DNA from: Conus ventricosus
Lineage: Eukaryota; Mollusca; Gastropoda; Neogastropoda; Conidae
DNA: 64,000 nt
Assembly (NCBI GenBank): GCA_018398815.1
Contig: CM031615.1
Span: 47,518,020 to 47,582,019, forward strand
Reading direction: 5' to 3'
In this document: one piece after another, positions 35,402-48,376 of the stretch
Layout of the letters: the number at the start of each line of letters is the position of its first letter
Position numbering within the stretch: the first letter of the stretch is position 1
Position numbers and translations under genes: made by a program
Notes under the pieces: generated by a model
Told to the model about the DNA's origin: nothing
What the model saw: the letters and a program-made list of their open reading frames with translations, nothing else
Databases searched by the model: none

Positions 35402-38400
35402 GGGCTTTACTCAAATTATTAAGTGGGCATCATAGCCTGGAGTTAAATCTAATGCAAACAAACAGAAAACTTCAGGAAACATCTTTACACAGAAACTTCA
35501 ATGGAAATTACTGTACACAAAGAAAACATTCTGTTTGCAGCTGGACTACAAAATTACATACCTACCAGTTATGATATCGCCATTTGCCCCTAAACGCATC
35601 TCACACTTACCCTCTTCTGTCACATAATTTCTAAAGACATGGAAAGGTTGCAACACACTTCAGTCGACTTGCTGACCCATTAACATCGATTACACATAAG
35701 CGCCAAGATCCAACTGCGTTTAGATTCAGTCTGCTGGTGGTTGAGCCCCCCACCCCCCTCCCCCCCTCATCAGTCCTGGTCAAAGTTTGACTGAAACACT
35801 GGCGATGAATCGATGTCCGTCTGATCACAGATCTTTTAACTCTAGCACACGCAATGTGAGCTGGTTCAGACAGTTTTCCCCTTGGAACCAAGTTTACTGA
35901 CAGTTACGTGTCACGGTTTGCCAACTTCTGTCTTGAACTGGCGTGAGAGGAGGAAGGCTAATATGTGGCCACTCCACGTGGAGGGCGTGGTACAAGCATT
36001 TTGTTTCTTCAGTGGTCTTTTCGAGGGCGAAATAACGCAAGTACACCGATTTTAGTCTTGGTTCTGTCACCAGAACATATGGAATTGGCTTGTTCTCCTT
36101 TTTTCTTTTTTTTTTGTGTGTTTCTTTTTTTTGTTTCATTTTGTTTATAAGCGTTCTCACAGCAGGGAGATTGAATAAAAATTCAGTTTGTGCTCTGGTA
36201 GTCATGGGGTTAAACGAAGGAAATTAAATTCAATGCATGTAAAAACTGAAAACTGTTCCCGAAAATAAAACATCAAAGTCTTTGATGAGAGGGAGCTTTC
36301 ACTGGAAACTACGGCTATTTTGGAACTGAATCTCCTGCATACTAAAGGAAAACTTCTAGGAAAAAACAAAACAGTCTTAAAGACAGGCATCTCCACTTGG
36401 AGCTGAATCTAACGTGCACAAAAACTCCCGAGTAAATATACCTCTAGATATATAAGGATTCGTCTTGCAAAATCGACAGTGCAAGATTTCACCACTGTTG
36501 TTTTTTCTTCACATTTTCCTGTTGGTGTTCTCACAGAACACCTCTTAGGGTTAGGGTATGCCTCTAAGGCTGCCTGTCATCATGTCCACTTCTCTACAGG
36601 TGTGCATGTATACATGGACAACTAAATGTTTTCAGGAAGAGAACAAAAGGTGGAGGGAAAAGGAAAAAGCATGTGCCTGTACATGCAAAATAGTATAAAA
36701 CACAAATGAAACAACTAACACACTGAAGGTTTATCAAAGTGAAATAAATAGCTGTGAACAATGACTTGCTGTATGTACTTTGTTGCACATTATTAAATAA
36801 ATCTGACAAAGGGGACTCCATCCTGAATTATGAACATCTACAAGTTTGTATTTCAAACCATCTACCTTTGACTTATAGAGCATAAGAGTATTATATAGGG
36901 CTTGGTTTTCACAAATTTGTGTGTGTTTTTTTCTTCACAGTTGCTGTTGTTGTTTTATTAAAAAAAACAAGAAGTTCAGATGTCTTCCCAAAGTAGGTGT
37001 ACACTGTACGTATCTGATGTTCAGTTTTGCCATGCCATAACTTGGCACAGAAGTCTGTCAATAGGTGGCTTTTTACACTGTCATGTCCTGGCTCAAGTCA
37101 TGCAAGGTACTGCATGCAGCAATCTTCATTCTGTACAACATGAACAACCTACCATAGGTTGCCACACATAAGGTGGCACTGCTGTTCCATTCTAATCATT
37201 ACACAATCAAAATACATCAGGCCCAGACAAAGAAACTTCAACAGAAACAATGAACAAAGACACTGACAAACAGATAGTGAAGACTGATACTGTGATTGAT
37301 GAACATTGTTAAATTCATAATGGATACAAGAACCTTATCAAATTTAACGGAAAAAAATTAAGTATAATAATGCATGTGCACAAAGGTCTTGTACAAGTTC
37401 AACCATTAATTCAAAAGGTCAATTATATTACATCAAATACAGCAGGTGTAAACATGAACAAGTAATCCCTTCAAAAATGTCAATTATCTGTGGAATTATA
37501 TTTCATTTTTGTTTTTTCCTGTGTACATAAGAAGTAAGGAAATAGCATGTGTAATTCACTCAGGAATAATTTTACAGGGCACAAATACAAACTGTACATA
37601 TCACCAACTGTCATGAAATATAAGTCAGTATGTATTACTATTATAAACAGAAATACGTTAAGAGTAAAAATGCAGAAACATGCAAAATTGTGTTTCAAAG
37701 TCAAGACAATGTTCTAACATCATAGAGAATACATATTTGAATTTAAAATTCGCAAAAAGAGGATAACACACATTACAGATACATGAAAAATGCATGACTG
37801 AACAAATGAAAAAGTGAGTTTTCATCAGACTGATGTAATCTTAGGGTAAAGATGAATCTCAGACAAAATATATAAAGATGCATAATCTCATTTTAAAAAA
37901 AAATACTAAGTGTTCATAAAGTTACAAAAAATACTGCACCTTCAAAGCTCTGTATTCAACAAACCCACAGGCACACTAATACATTCCTATGAACATTTAT
38001 ACAAAAGCTCACACATACACAGTCATCTGAATAAATAATAATGCGACAGTTAGTGAGCTAAATGCTTGCAGAAAATTCTACTTTTTCTGCAGTCTGTGTT
38101 TGTTAAATCCCTACAAAAACAAAGAAAGAAACAGAATGAGAGGAAGAGGTGACCAACAGTTACTAAAACAAGATTCCCTTTTAAAAACGGTGGGATTGGG
38201 GAGCGATGGGGAATTCTGTGATTCCTTGTAACTGTTCATGTTAAAAAGATAATTTTAGAGGCAGCAGTAACACTCATAATGCTTTTAGTGCATGCACGCA
38301 TGTGTGGATAAAAGTTGATCTACAAAAGCAAACGAAAAAGAAAAGCTGCAAGCAAACTTTACCAAAAGGAAAAGTGTATCAATTCACAACATAAATATGG

Positions 38401-38483
38401 AGAAAAAAAAAAAAGCAGTGGCAAGTTTGGTGCAACAATAAAAGTGCCCTGGGTCTGTGTTGGGAGCTCTTCTTTGTGTCATA

Positions 38484-39150
38484 CAGTGAAACCTGCCAAT
38501 AAAGGCCCTCTCAATAAACACTCCCTATTTTCAAAGATTTGGCAATTTTCTGGAGCATTTCGGGGCTCCGGCTGAGAGAAAGCAAAAATCACTGACATTT
38601 TAGGCGGTTCAGGCTGGCATGCTTCCTCCCACCCCCCACCCCAAATTTTGGAACATACTTTCAAAACGGTGCCACCTGACACAAATCTGAGCACTGAAAG
38701 ATGTATAATCCAGTATCAAGTCCAACCACGACCAGAACCATTCACTGGAACAGCTTAGCTTTTGTCAGTCTCTCTCATTTCTGCAGCATCTTGCCACACA
38801 ATGGCATCTGATCCCGACATCATTTTTGCCTTCGACCATGTCAACAAAATGGTGATTATCCGCTCTGATCACGGAAACTTCACGACATTTTGTGACGTCA
38901 CCATTGTCTGCTAGCACACCACTATCGAGACCAACATTCAGAGGACTCCAATGCTCCTTTTTTTTTTCCTTCTTCCCCAGTTTTATTTTTCACTGAAATA
39001 GTTACTTTTTTTCCCACAGATTCTTATGTTCACATATTGCTGAAATCCAAAAATTCACGAAGAGGGGAAGTCCTATCAAAGAGTCTGTCCCTATACAGAT
39101 CCATTTTTTTCCCCCAAGACTTCGGAGGTCATTACTGACAGGTTCCACTG
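38484..39150. mobile_element. mariner/Tigger-like MITE (667 bp)
   Basis: The left end CAGTGAAACCTGCCAATAAA and the reverse complement of the right end, CAGTGGAACCTGTCAGTAAT, form a terminal inverted repeat of about 24 bp with five mismatches. A TA precedes the left end, as required for mariner target sites; the right flank is AA, so the second TA is lost or mutated. There is no transposase coding. A diverged relative of the interior lies at about 62190-62640. Confidence 0.65.
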
Positions 39151-39319
39151 AACTTCAGGCTCAGATGTTCAGCACATCTGTCACTCATTCACTGTGATGT
39201 ACTCACATCTTTACTCAACCACGAATTAGTGCACCTTTCTCTCTCTCTCTCTCTCTCCACAGCATGAACAACCCCCCAAAAATAAAAATGGATAGCAAAG
39301 CAAAATCAAATGGCATTAC

Positions 39320-39461
39320 CTGTGGACAAGGCAGCAAGTAACTCTTGCAGATTAGCCATTTCAGGCCCTAGAAACTCCAGGGCGGTAGTGGTGGACTGGG
39401 CCACACTTGTGTTAGAGGAAGCGTCTACAGGTGCTTCCATTTCAACAGGGGATGGGGAAAG
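39320..39461 (-). CDS. CTTNBP2: CTTNBP2-like exon F, linker before the ankyrin repeats
   Basis: A 142-bp exon with acceptor GCTTGCAG (complement of 39462-39469) and donor GTAATG (complement of 39314-39319). It starts in phase 0 with LSPSPVEMEAPVDASSNTSV and includes EFLGPEMANLQELLAALSTG. One base is left over, which with the first two bases of exon G makes a Gly codon. The MANLQELLAAL segment looks helical. I know no specific function for this linker. The host intron immediately 5' contains CAACAACAAC repeats. Confidence 0.87.
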
Positions 39462-40548
39462 CTGCAAGCAAACCACAACATGCAGCATGCAACAACAACA
39501 ACAACAGCAACAACACCAAAATCGACAACACCAACCAAGAGGGAGATTAAAACTGAACGGGAGCGATAGGGTGCAGGAGAAGGAGGGTGGGGTTCCAAGC
39601 AACACGAACTCCTTGTCAAGGCAGACAGAATACAACAAAGAAAACTGGGACACATGTCTTTCAGAACACAGGAAGCTTGCTCTATTCAACCCAAAATAAA
39701 AAAACTGAAAAACAACAAAAATCACACTCTAGTAATATCTTCACTCCTTAAATCAAATCTGAAATGTAAACCGGTTTCAGTCATTCAATGATTCTCTCCA
39801 CCGAAGATCTTCTGCTGCATTCTACACTAACCAGTCATGCCATTCATGCAAAATTAGAATGTGCATCAACACTAAAAATAAAATAAAATAAATTAAAAAA
39901 TACATAAAAAAGGAAAAAAAAAAAGAACAGAAAGCAAGCAACCCCAAAAGAGCAGCATGGATCTACATGTTTTGATATGGGTTTATCTGATTTTTTTTTT
40001 TTTTTTAATCAGAACCATCTTTCTCTTGTCCTGGTCCTACAGGTACAATTTTGTGCAAGTCATGTTGTAAAGGTAATATTCAATCAGCAAGACCCGATGC
40101 AACATCAACTGATGATATGTTGGTAAGTGCAGGAATATACAAACTGATAAGAACTGTACTACATTTTAATTCTCTCTCTGTTGACCTATTTTTTTTGTGT
40201 TTGTTTCTGTTAAATGAAGAATTTGAATTTGTTTCTGTTAAATAAATTCTTTATATCCTAAAACATGATGATTTCACTGATAGAAAGCTATTTCTGAAGG
40301 CAGAACGGCAAATTCCACCCAGCTTCGAACGCACAGCTACATTGTGTTTTCTGTGAGTGACTAGTGAGACAAGTTATCATTTATATATAAGCGTTGCTCA
40401 AGCCACAAAACTTGCATCAGCAGTAGCACAAGACTGAGAAGAAAAACCAGTGATGGAACTTTTGCTCTGGTAAGAGTGCAGGTCTTTGAGGAGGAGGACA
40501 TTACTGTTCTTACTCCAATAAAATGATCAAAATCCTTCCTTCATTGAA

Positions 40549-40604
40549 CAGCCCTGATGTGGCCCTTTGCGGTCGGCTGGGCTATAAGCAACATTATCCT
40601 ATCC
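40549..40604 (+). mobile_element. 56-bp insertion of the Nimb-like LINE 3' tail, plus orientation
   Basis: Reads CAGCCCTGATGTGGCCC through GCAACATTATCCTATCC. Flanked by a perfect 12-bp duplication, TCCTTCATTGAA, at 40537-40548 and 40605-40616. Inserted opposite in direction to most other copies. Confidence 0.9.
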
Positions 40605-43199
40605 TCCTTCATTGAATGTGACGGTGACATACGGCAGTGTCAACAGGGAACAAGCCCTACCCGTTTGTAGCGTAGAGGCAGCGCGAGGCAGCGACAGTCA
40701 AGCAATTATTTTGGAGTACAAAACTAAGTCAACAAACAGGGCAATTAACCTGTAAAACAGAAGCCAAGTTTTTATGAAGCCAATTTTTTTTTTAAGATGA
40801 TTAAACAGAACTATCTGCTGTGAGGAAATATCTGTGCTGTGAATGCTGGGTCACCAAAGCACGGTGAAGGACTCTCACAGTATGCTGATACTGACGCGGA
40901 TGACTCATCGACTGGAGATCTTTCTGGGGGCCTCCAAGGAATCAATCACATGCTGTAAGTTAAATGGCTCACATTTTAGGACAATCTTAAAAACTGTCAC
41001 CAGCGTATATGGGATTTGGACCCTTCTCTTGGAAGATTCTTCAGGATAATTGGAATTTTAAGCAGATCCAAACCAACCATATAATTTCATCCAGAACAGC
41101 ATATCACTTTGGCAGCCACCCTGCCTGGCTCTTCAAGCTCTTTATAATGCCTGCATTCACAACTTACCCACATACACCCAACAGCTGTACTATCCATAAG
41201 CATTCAAAGCGCAGTGAACCAACAAAATTCGGGTGTCAGTTAGTGGTCACTATCCCCACTGCTCTAAATCTGAGGGTGAAATATCCATCTCAATTTTCCT
41301 CTTAACCCAAACACCAGCGTAATAACTGTATGAACTTCACAACCAATCACAATCATTTAGAAATTCAATGACTGCATACAAAATAATATGTTCAATAGCT
41401 CTCTTAACTGCATACATTTAGATACAATGTAATCTCAAAAGCTACAAACTGAAAAGTAAACATGTGCACATCACAACTAACACTGGCTTCCATATCTGAA
41501 GTTAAAACAAAAAAGGGGAGGAAAAAAGGTATTAAAATGTCATACAAATGCTGGCATTTTCAAATAAAGAGGCAAGAATTCAGTTAAGCTTCGCATATAA
41601 ATCTTGAAAATCACAGATCTGCCTGTCATAAATCAATACTCAAAAAGAACAACTGGTTCTGTTTCTGGCCTAATTCTGTTCATAACCATGTTGACATGTG
41701 TATAATTCAAACAATATACAGTACAAAGTACAACACTACAATTTACTGTAACGGTATAATTCAATAAACAGAATCTGTCAAACAAATGTCAGTCACCCCT
41801 TAGAATGGCAAATTAAGGGACTGGCTTGTAGTGCTAACAATGGCATCTGGCAGACACAAACTTTGATGCATTAACAATTCACAATTCAGAATTTCCTTGA
41901 ATTTTCGTTTTTCTTTCTAGTGTCTTAGAGTTTCTGCAACACACTCACAACATCATCCAAGCAGGATCTTACTGATGAATGTACTTTTGCAGTTCATGAA
42001 GACCAAGACAGATACGGGATATTGCAATGAAGATCAATTTTGTTTTGAGTTTTACACTAATTTTACTAACGCATTTCATTCTTCACCGCATATTGCAGTG
42101 AAAATCAATTTTGTTTCGAGTTTTATATTAATTCTACAAACGCATTTCATTCTTCAGTCAATGAAAATAACTATTTTCTTTCAACTGCTGTTTTCAAACA
42201 ATCTGAAATATGAAACTGAAAAAGATTTCTGGTCACCCCCAAAAAAAATCTTAACTTTCACGCATACTTCATTTTTTCACTGCAAGTGCAAGGTCCTGGA
42301 AATTCAACACCTTTTCTGAGCCATGGCCCTGTCTGATGACCTGCATTCAACAAGCCATTGATGACACCTTCTGCCATTACACAGATGACACAGCTGTACA
42401 AATGGTGAATGCAGTGATCTTAACAGTTTCTACACCACAACGGTAAATACTTTTATTTTGCTAATCTCAGAAACTTCACGTGTTGCAATCTCTTATGTCT
42501 CATTCTGACCATGAGCGTAAACTAAAAAAGAGCACTCCTTTTGTACACAGGTATCACATTATAGCCATGTAAACATGGTTGACAGTCTGGTGTCCTAAAC
42601 AGTACACTGCATCCTAATGTCACTGAAACCAGGTAAAAAAATGTTTGAATGTCTTACTGCCCTACCTGTATCATTTAGCTAATCTGCTTATCCTAACAAT
42701 TGTGTGGAGAGAAAAATTGTCCTATTTTCATAGCTGCCAACCTCCCAGAGTCAAAAAGAGTAACACTTCATGGGGGGTGGGTTCGGGAGGGGGGCTGGCC
42801 CCCCTCCTGATCAGCGGGGTCAGGGGGCGCAGCCCCCTGAAGCTGAAGCCTTTTTTACACTCTGACAGGCATATTTTTCATCTCCTGATAGGAAAACTAA
42901 TCAAAAGCAAGCCTATTATTAAACCATATCAAAGCATGCATATTAGTATGTTGCATACAATACAATATTTTGTGTAAAAAAAGCCTCTTATGTAGGTAGC
43001 CACCATATTTTTTTTCTATAGATTAATATACAAAACACACAAAATAAGACTTACCCAAACAGCTTTTTTATCTTCCATATTGATGTAGGATGAACATAAA
43101 AGATGCTCTGCCCTCCCAATCAACAGCACTCACAGTCCTGGGCTTCCATCAGCTACACCCACATTCTTCAGTTCAAGTTCCATCAACTTCACCCTTCTG

Positions 43200-43345
43200 C
43201 CCTTATGATCTCACAACTACACCCCATAGGACTTAGGATCCATCAACTATACCCCACAGTCATGTTTCATCAACTATACCCCACAGTCATGTTTCATCAA
43301 CTACACCCCACAGTCATGTTTCATTAACAACACAACACAGTTATG
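43200..43345. repeat. minisatellite, 28-bp unit
   Basis: CATCAACTATACCCCACAGT then CATGTTT repeats about five times. A second, 31-bp unit (CCAGTTCTAAGGCTCCATCA) repeats at 43430-43500. Both lie inside the TIR element. Confidence 0.88.
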
Positions 43346-43592
43346 TTTCATCAACTGTACCCCACAATCTTGCTCAAACAACTTCATCCCCAGTCCTCCG
43401 GCTCCATTTAATTACCATCGCCCCCCACCCCAGTTCTAAGGCTCCATCAAGCTACTCCCCCCACCCCAGTTCTAAGGCTCCATCAAGCTACTCCCCACTC
43501 CCCAGTCGTCATGATCCAACCACTACTCCCACACCCTGAGTTGACAGCCTGTGTTCAAAGATCTAGGTTTTTTTTTTCACTATTTGTGCAGT

Positions 43593-43931
43593 CTAGGACT
43601 TGGCCTTCTTTAGAAACTCCTGGCTGAACTTTTGCTCATAGCAAGAGCCATGAAGATTGGCCTTTGCCACCATCATGTTTTTTTTGACGGCTGCCGATTC
43701 CTCAGCTTCGTTGTTTTTTTTGTGCTTCGTGGTCTTCTCGTGATCGGCCAGATCATTTCTTCCCCCATGTGAAATATTCACCGGACATCGACACATGGTG
43801 CAGAAAGCAAACTTTTCACCCTTTGAAGGGCAAGAAGTGACCTATAGAAACTTGTCTTTATAAGCTGGCAGATACCGCTGGAATCGTTTAGGTTTTGTGG
43901 TTTTCTCCGTGCTACCACTTGAAGACGCCAT
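43593..43931 (-). pseudogene. transposase N-terminal fragment with BED/hAT-like zinc finger
   Basis: A start codon at 43931-43929 opens MASSSGSTEKTTKPKRFQRY. An in-frame TAG follows about 30 codons in (near 43842). The same frame continues with FAFCTMCRCPVNISHGGRND then LADHEKTTKHK, to a stop at 43593. The CxxC...GGxxDLxxHxxTxKH pattern is typical of zinc fingers at the start of hAT-superfamily transposases. No catalytic domain follows, so this is a remnant. Confidence 0.7.
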
Positions 43932-44901
43932 GTTGACTATTTGAACAGCAGCTATGCGCATGCGCGGAATGGGCCTAGTTATGCCCCTTTCATGCTGACT
44001 TCCGAGTTTACGATTTCTGTTCAGTCGGACCAGTTGCCAAACGTTCTTTTATTTAATTTTGGGCTTTTTTTTTTTTTTTTTTTTTTTTTGAAAACTTGTA
44101 AACCGGAATTTTTTCAGCAAACAACGAAAATAGGGACAAATTTAAAAAATACGATATGTCCCGGTTTTCCCGTAACAGTTGGCAGCTATGTATTTTTAAT
44201 GAGGGAAAATTTTTTAACACAAATCAATTCTGCTGATGCCCATGAAATACATTCTAGTATTTCAGTCTGTAAAATCATGTCTAAACAGTCTCTGGCCTCA
44301 TACTGATCAATGCACACATCAATTCTCATTCACTCCTTTTCAGTTATTCAAAACACTTACGGTTAAAATACAAGGTTTTTTGCTTTGTTTTTTTGTTTTT
44401 TGTTTTGTTTTTTCAGGGAAAGAAACATCATTCTATAAAGCAACATGAAAGAAAATAACAAAATCAAATCCATTCATGCAATATATTTCAAGCGCATGAC
44501 ATGATAATGATGCTAAATGGCAAAGTTATCTTTTTAAAAATTTCTTCTGTATGATCCCATTTCATTAATGCAAAAAATCTTATGGTATATACTAAGTAAG
44601 AATGTCGGTCTACCAGCTACTCTATTCTAATTTTTACATTTCAAATGGCCGAAGTGTTCATTCCAGCAATTATCAAAATGTTTTCAACCAATGATTTGTA
44701 AAGCAATCCCACTTCTTAAAAGACAGACAGACAAAGAGAAGAGCAATGACATGGCGACTGGTAAGGGATCTGATGAGGAGGATGTCTAGCACAAGCAACA
44801 GACTAACGACAGCATGAGTAAAATGAGCTGGCCTTGTGGCCAAGATGAAGTTCTATGAATTCCAATGACACCTTCCCCTTTCATTTAGCGTGAACACAAA
44901 C

Positions 44902-46031
44902 CTGCGCAGTTTTCCGTATGGGTGAACTTTCGCGCGACGACTGGGAACTGGAGCTGGGACTAGAGGCAGTGGAGGAGGTGGGCGAGGCTACGACGTTGAC
45001 GGGGATTTGGACGACCTTACCGTCCATCCCACCACGTTCCCGACCCATCACAGCTACTTTAGGCGGGGCGCTGGTTTTCCTGCTGCGCCCGGGGGTATGT
45101 TGGGCTTGTTTGGGGGAACAGGAGGGGGGTTGCCACGCCCTGCACTCATGGGGCTAGCTGTAGCTGACGCAGTTCTCTGAGGGGACCCCGTGCCACTGCC
45201 TCCAACTATCACCCCACCGGCACCGGCCGACACGTGGAAGGAGATCTTGCCTCCTCCCTGCGTGACCACGGTGGCATTGTTCCCGGGGAAATGCTGACGC
45301 GCGCTCCACTTCCACCAGCACTACCTCCAACGAGCAGGGGACCAGACTCTGGCCCGGAGCTCCCAACAGTCACCACACGAGCTTCTCTTGGACTAGTGGA
45401 AAGAACACTGGCACCCTGTTTCTCTACCACAGGGGAAGAGTACCCCCCTCCTCCTCCTCCCACTGCTGTATTGCATTTTGCGAGCCTCTGCTGGTCGGTG
45501 GATGACTTCACGTTCAGGGGATATGGAGCCTATACGACCACCATCGACCACTTTGTTGATTCCTGCTGTCTGACGTAGATGAGGCAATGCAGCACTGGCC
45601 CCTACCACACCTATAGGTCTACCCGCCCCAGGCTCACCACCCAATCCCATCGGAGGACGACCGAAAGCCTGGCTGTAGACGCTGGGATTGGTGTTGGGCG
45701 ACACTGGGCCAGAGTGCAGCGAGGAGAGAGGGGCCGGAGACTGGCTTCCAACGTGCGATACGAGATCCCAGACTTCATCTCTAGAGAATCGACACCAGAA
45801 TGGGCTGGCCATGCTTTGAACCTGACGCTGGAGAGCTTCAACCTGGTTTTCCAATTCACGAGTGCGGCTTTGTTCTGGGTCCAAAACCCCTTGAAATGCC
45901 GTTCGTTCTGCTTCAATTTTGCCTAGCTGCTCTTCTAATGCTGCCTCCATGGTCAAGGAGCGCTGGGGATCCACCTCAAGGCCTTCCACCACGTCTTCAG
46001 CTCTCATCTCTTCAGGTAGACTGTAGTCTCC
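44902..46031 (-). CDS. CTTNBP2: CTTNBP2-like exon E: coiled coil and proline-rich region, with three apparent frameshifts
   Basis: The largest exon. Acceptor TTTTCAG (complement of 46032-46038) and donor CAG|GTTTGTG (GT at 44901-44900), phase 0 at both ends. It begins GDYSLPEEMRAEDVVEGLEV, continues as a coiled coil (ALEEQLGKIEAERTAFQGVL; ENQVEALQRQVQ), then a Ser/Gly/Pro-rich region, RGNPPPVPPNKPNIPP and finally ASPTSSTASSPSSSSQSSRE. The proline stretch matches the place where vertebrate CTTNBP2 has its cortactin-SH3-type motif. The reading frame changes at a C6 run (45443-45448), near TCCCGGGG (45281-45288) and at a G4 run (45064-45067). One extra and two missing bases restore 377 codons. 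Confidence 0.88.
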
Positions 46032-47843
46032 CTGAAAAATCAGAAAGTGACGTATCACTTGTCATTGCCTGGGATATCTGCAGTAAATCACCTTGGCGGC
46101 TTTCTTATCATAGCATCACTTCCCTGAAAAGTTACAGACGATTGTGTCATTTGCAATTCCCGTCACCAACTGGAAAAATCATACAATCTTAAAAAAAGCA
46201 GTGTCAGTTTTGGGGTAACTGATCTCTTCTCAGGACCAAATCAGGCTTTCAAAGTAGAAAAAATAAACAATGGCATAAGTGATATCACAAACATAACGAA
46301 TTAAGCAGCATCAGCATGCTTTAAGATCTAAGCTAACAAGAAAGGCAGTTTGCCTATTTGACTCACAAGTGATGAACATATGCAACAGCTGGATAAAGGG
46401 CTAGGGTGGGTGTGGAAGGAGAAGGGATTGTGATTACAATTCCAAGGACTTTTTCTTTTCTGTGGGACAATCAATGTCAAGCTGCAGATGAAATATGTCC
46501 GAGATAAAACAAAAACAAAACAGAACAAACATTAAAAAAGAAAAAGAAAGTCCTACTGCCCATAATATTCATATTTCCTCTCAGACCAATCTCATTTTTC
46601 AAGCAGTTCCTGTTTAAACACCTGACGACAAGCACACGCATATGGCAGCCAACAACAGTAGCAGTAGCAAACAATAACGCTCATGTCCTCATGACTGAGA
46701 ATATGTTCATCACCGATTATGTCTTCAGAGCCCAACAGCACCTTCATACCAACCTTTCCCTTTCTTCCATTCACCTCCCCTTCTCCTCTCACTCAGCTTT
46801 CCCATTCCCCAGTTCCTTCCAAACTCTCCCCTCCTCCCTCTTTTTTTTGGTAACCTCATGCCTTTGCTTCTAAACAGAAGCAGTCTTAAGTCCTCCGAAT
46901 AGCTGTACCCTCTCTGCCAATTATGCAACAGCCACCAGCATGCTTCTCGTCTTGATGAAAAGTTTCCTCCTGAAATCTGTTTGTCAGATATTTTAGTCTC
47001 AGTCCATTTTTTTTTTAATTTCTTAACTGACAGGTCACCTACATATTCCAAATGTGCATTATCAGCCAACTGATGTGCATGTGACCTACAACACAAAACG
47101 CTACAGTGTGTTTAATGCATCAAGTTTCAGATTTTCCCACTTAATCACCCATCTTCATCATTTTGGGAACAATGTACAATTTACTACGCCTTCCTGTAAT
47201 TTTCTTTTCTCAAAGATCTGTTACAGCTAAACTAATAAGCACTGCTGCTTTAATGCTGTTTTACTTGCTCGATTCACTGTGATAAAAAAAAATGTTAAGT
47301 CTCATTTAGCTACAGCTGGCAATAAAAGAAATGTTTATAATTTAATTCTATAATTAGTAACTGATTAGTGATATATTTATACCTCCACCTCTCCTCAGTA
47401 AAAATCATATCAAATGGTCTTATCTTAATAGAATGTAAGTTTGTTCTTTTGTTGTTGTTGACTGTTTACTGACATCAGATTACTCCTCTTCTCCCCCCCC
47501 CCCCCCCCACCTCCACCCCACCTTCTCCTCTCCCTGCATTCCTGACAGTATGTAAGTGAATATTTTATTAAACATCTGCATGTATCATTAAGCAAACGGT
47601 TGCTGTTAGAGTTAATCCTAGATTCAAGGTCATTATCATCCAGTGTCTCTCCATGTACGGAATGATTGGACTGATTTAAACATTTACTGTTCTGCCAAGT
47701 CTGGTTACCTAGCACTTTTACTTGCTGAGAAAATGCCAATACTGAAGTGGTACTCACTCTCAAACACATGCATGCACACATGCACGAACGCACTACACAC
47801 ACACAAAATATACTCACTCTCACACACAAAACACACACATTTT

Positions 47844-47903
<60 letters not shown>

Positions 47904-48376
47904 GCTGAAATCAGGTGATTATAATTATGGATTCACTTTGCTTGTGCATGTGGGTAAAGAAAACTAGGGAGTTAACTTTTTTTTTCATCATAAACCTTTT
48001 GTCCATAAATCTGAGATGTAAATTACTGCTTTCTTTTTAAAAAAATAATTTCTTTACCAAAAAAAAAGGAGACAGGTAAAAAGGAAGTATGAGGCCCAAG
48101 GGAAAGAAGGCGGAATATGGAGAGCAGGGAACATAAAGATGGCACTTTCAATTTTTTTTGTTTACAAAGAGGGAATGGAACACAATTTCCCTGTAAACAT
48201 TTCCCCCCTCACACTAATGCTGTAATCTCTATCAAGTCATTCGATTATTAAAGAATCAAATTTTCTTTTCACTTTGTACTGATCTGAACAAGACAAAGAA
48301 AACATTACTAATGTGTAGTTTCCACCAAAGGAACGGAAACAGTTTTTTTTTTCTTTCTTGCTTTTTTTTTTTTTAC
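46032..48376 (-). other. CTTNBP2 intron between exons D and E
   Basis: A/T-rich sequence with C-run 47490-47508 and (CA)n 47845-47900. No mobile element or further exon recognised. Confidence 0.65.
47845..47901. repeat. (CA)n microsatellite
   Basis: About 26 CA units after shorter CA-rich variants from 47765. Confidence 0.93.

Larger units (their letters stand above)
42730..44188 (-). mobile_element. DNA transposon with 13-bp terminal inverted repeats, hAT-like
   Basis: The left end CATAGCTGCCAAC and the right end GTTGGCAGCTATG are perfect inverted repeats. The flanks share TATTTT on both sides, a possible target duplication of six or more bases. Inside the left end are GC palindromes (GGGGGCTGGCCCCC and CAGGGGGCGCAGCCCCCTG, about 42795-42840). 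Near the right end is a transposase-like N-terminal fragment with a BED/hAT-type zinc finger. The middle holds two minisatellites. Probably an internally deleted, non-autonomous element. The hAT label rests on the finger fragment. Confidence 0.75.
39462..44901 (-). other. CTTNBP2 intron between exons E and F
   Basis: Contains the 56-bp LINE-tail insertion at 40549-40604, the TIR element at 42730-44188 with its minisatellites, and otherwise A/T-rich sequence. Both flanking exons join in phase 0. No extra exon was recognised. Confidence 0.7.

Noticed and set aside
36540..36560. TTAGGGTTAGGG, telomere-like motif
   Set aside because: Only two units in ordinary intron sequence; no array.
39310..39699. 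Plus-strand frame with a poly-Gln run
   Set aside because: It is antisense to exon F and comes from an intronic CAA/CAG repeat.
44902..46031. Exon E as evidence that the CTTNBP2-like gene is a pseudogene
   Set aside because: All three shifts fall in or beside homopolymers, splice phases agree after one-base changes, and the other seven exons are intact.
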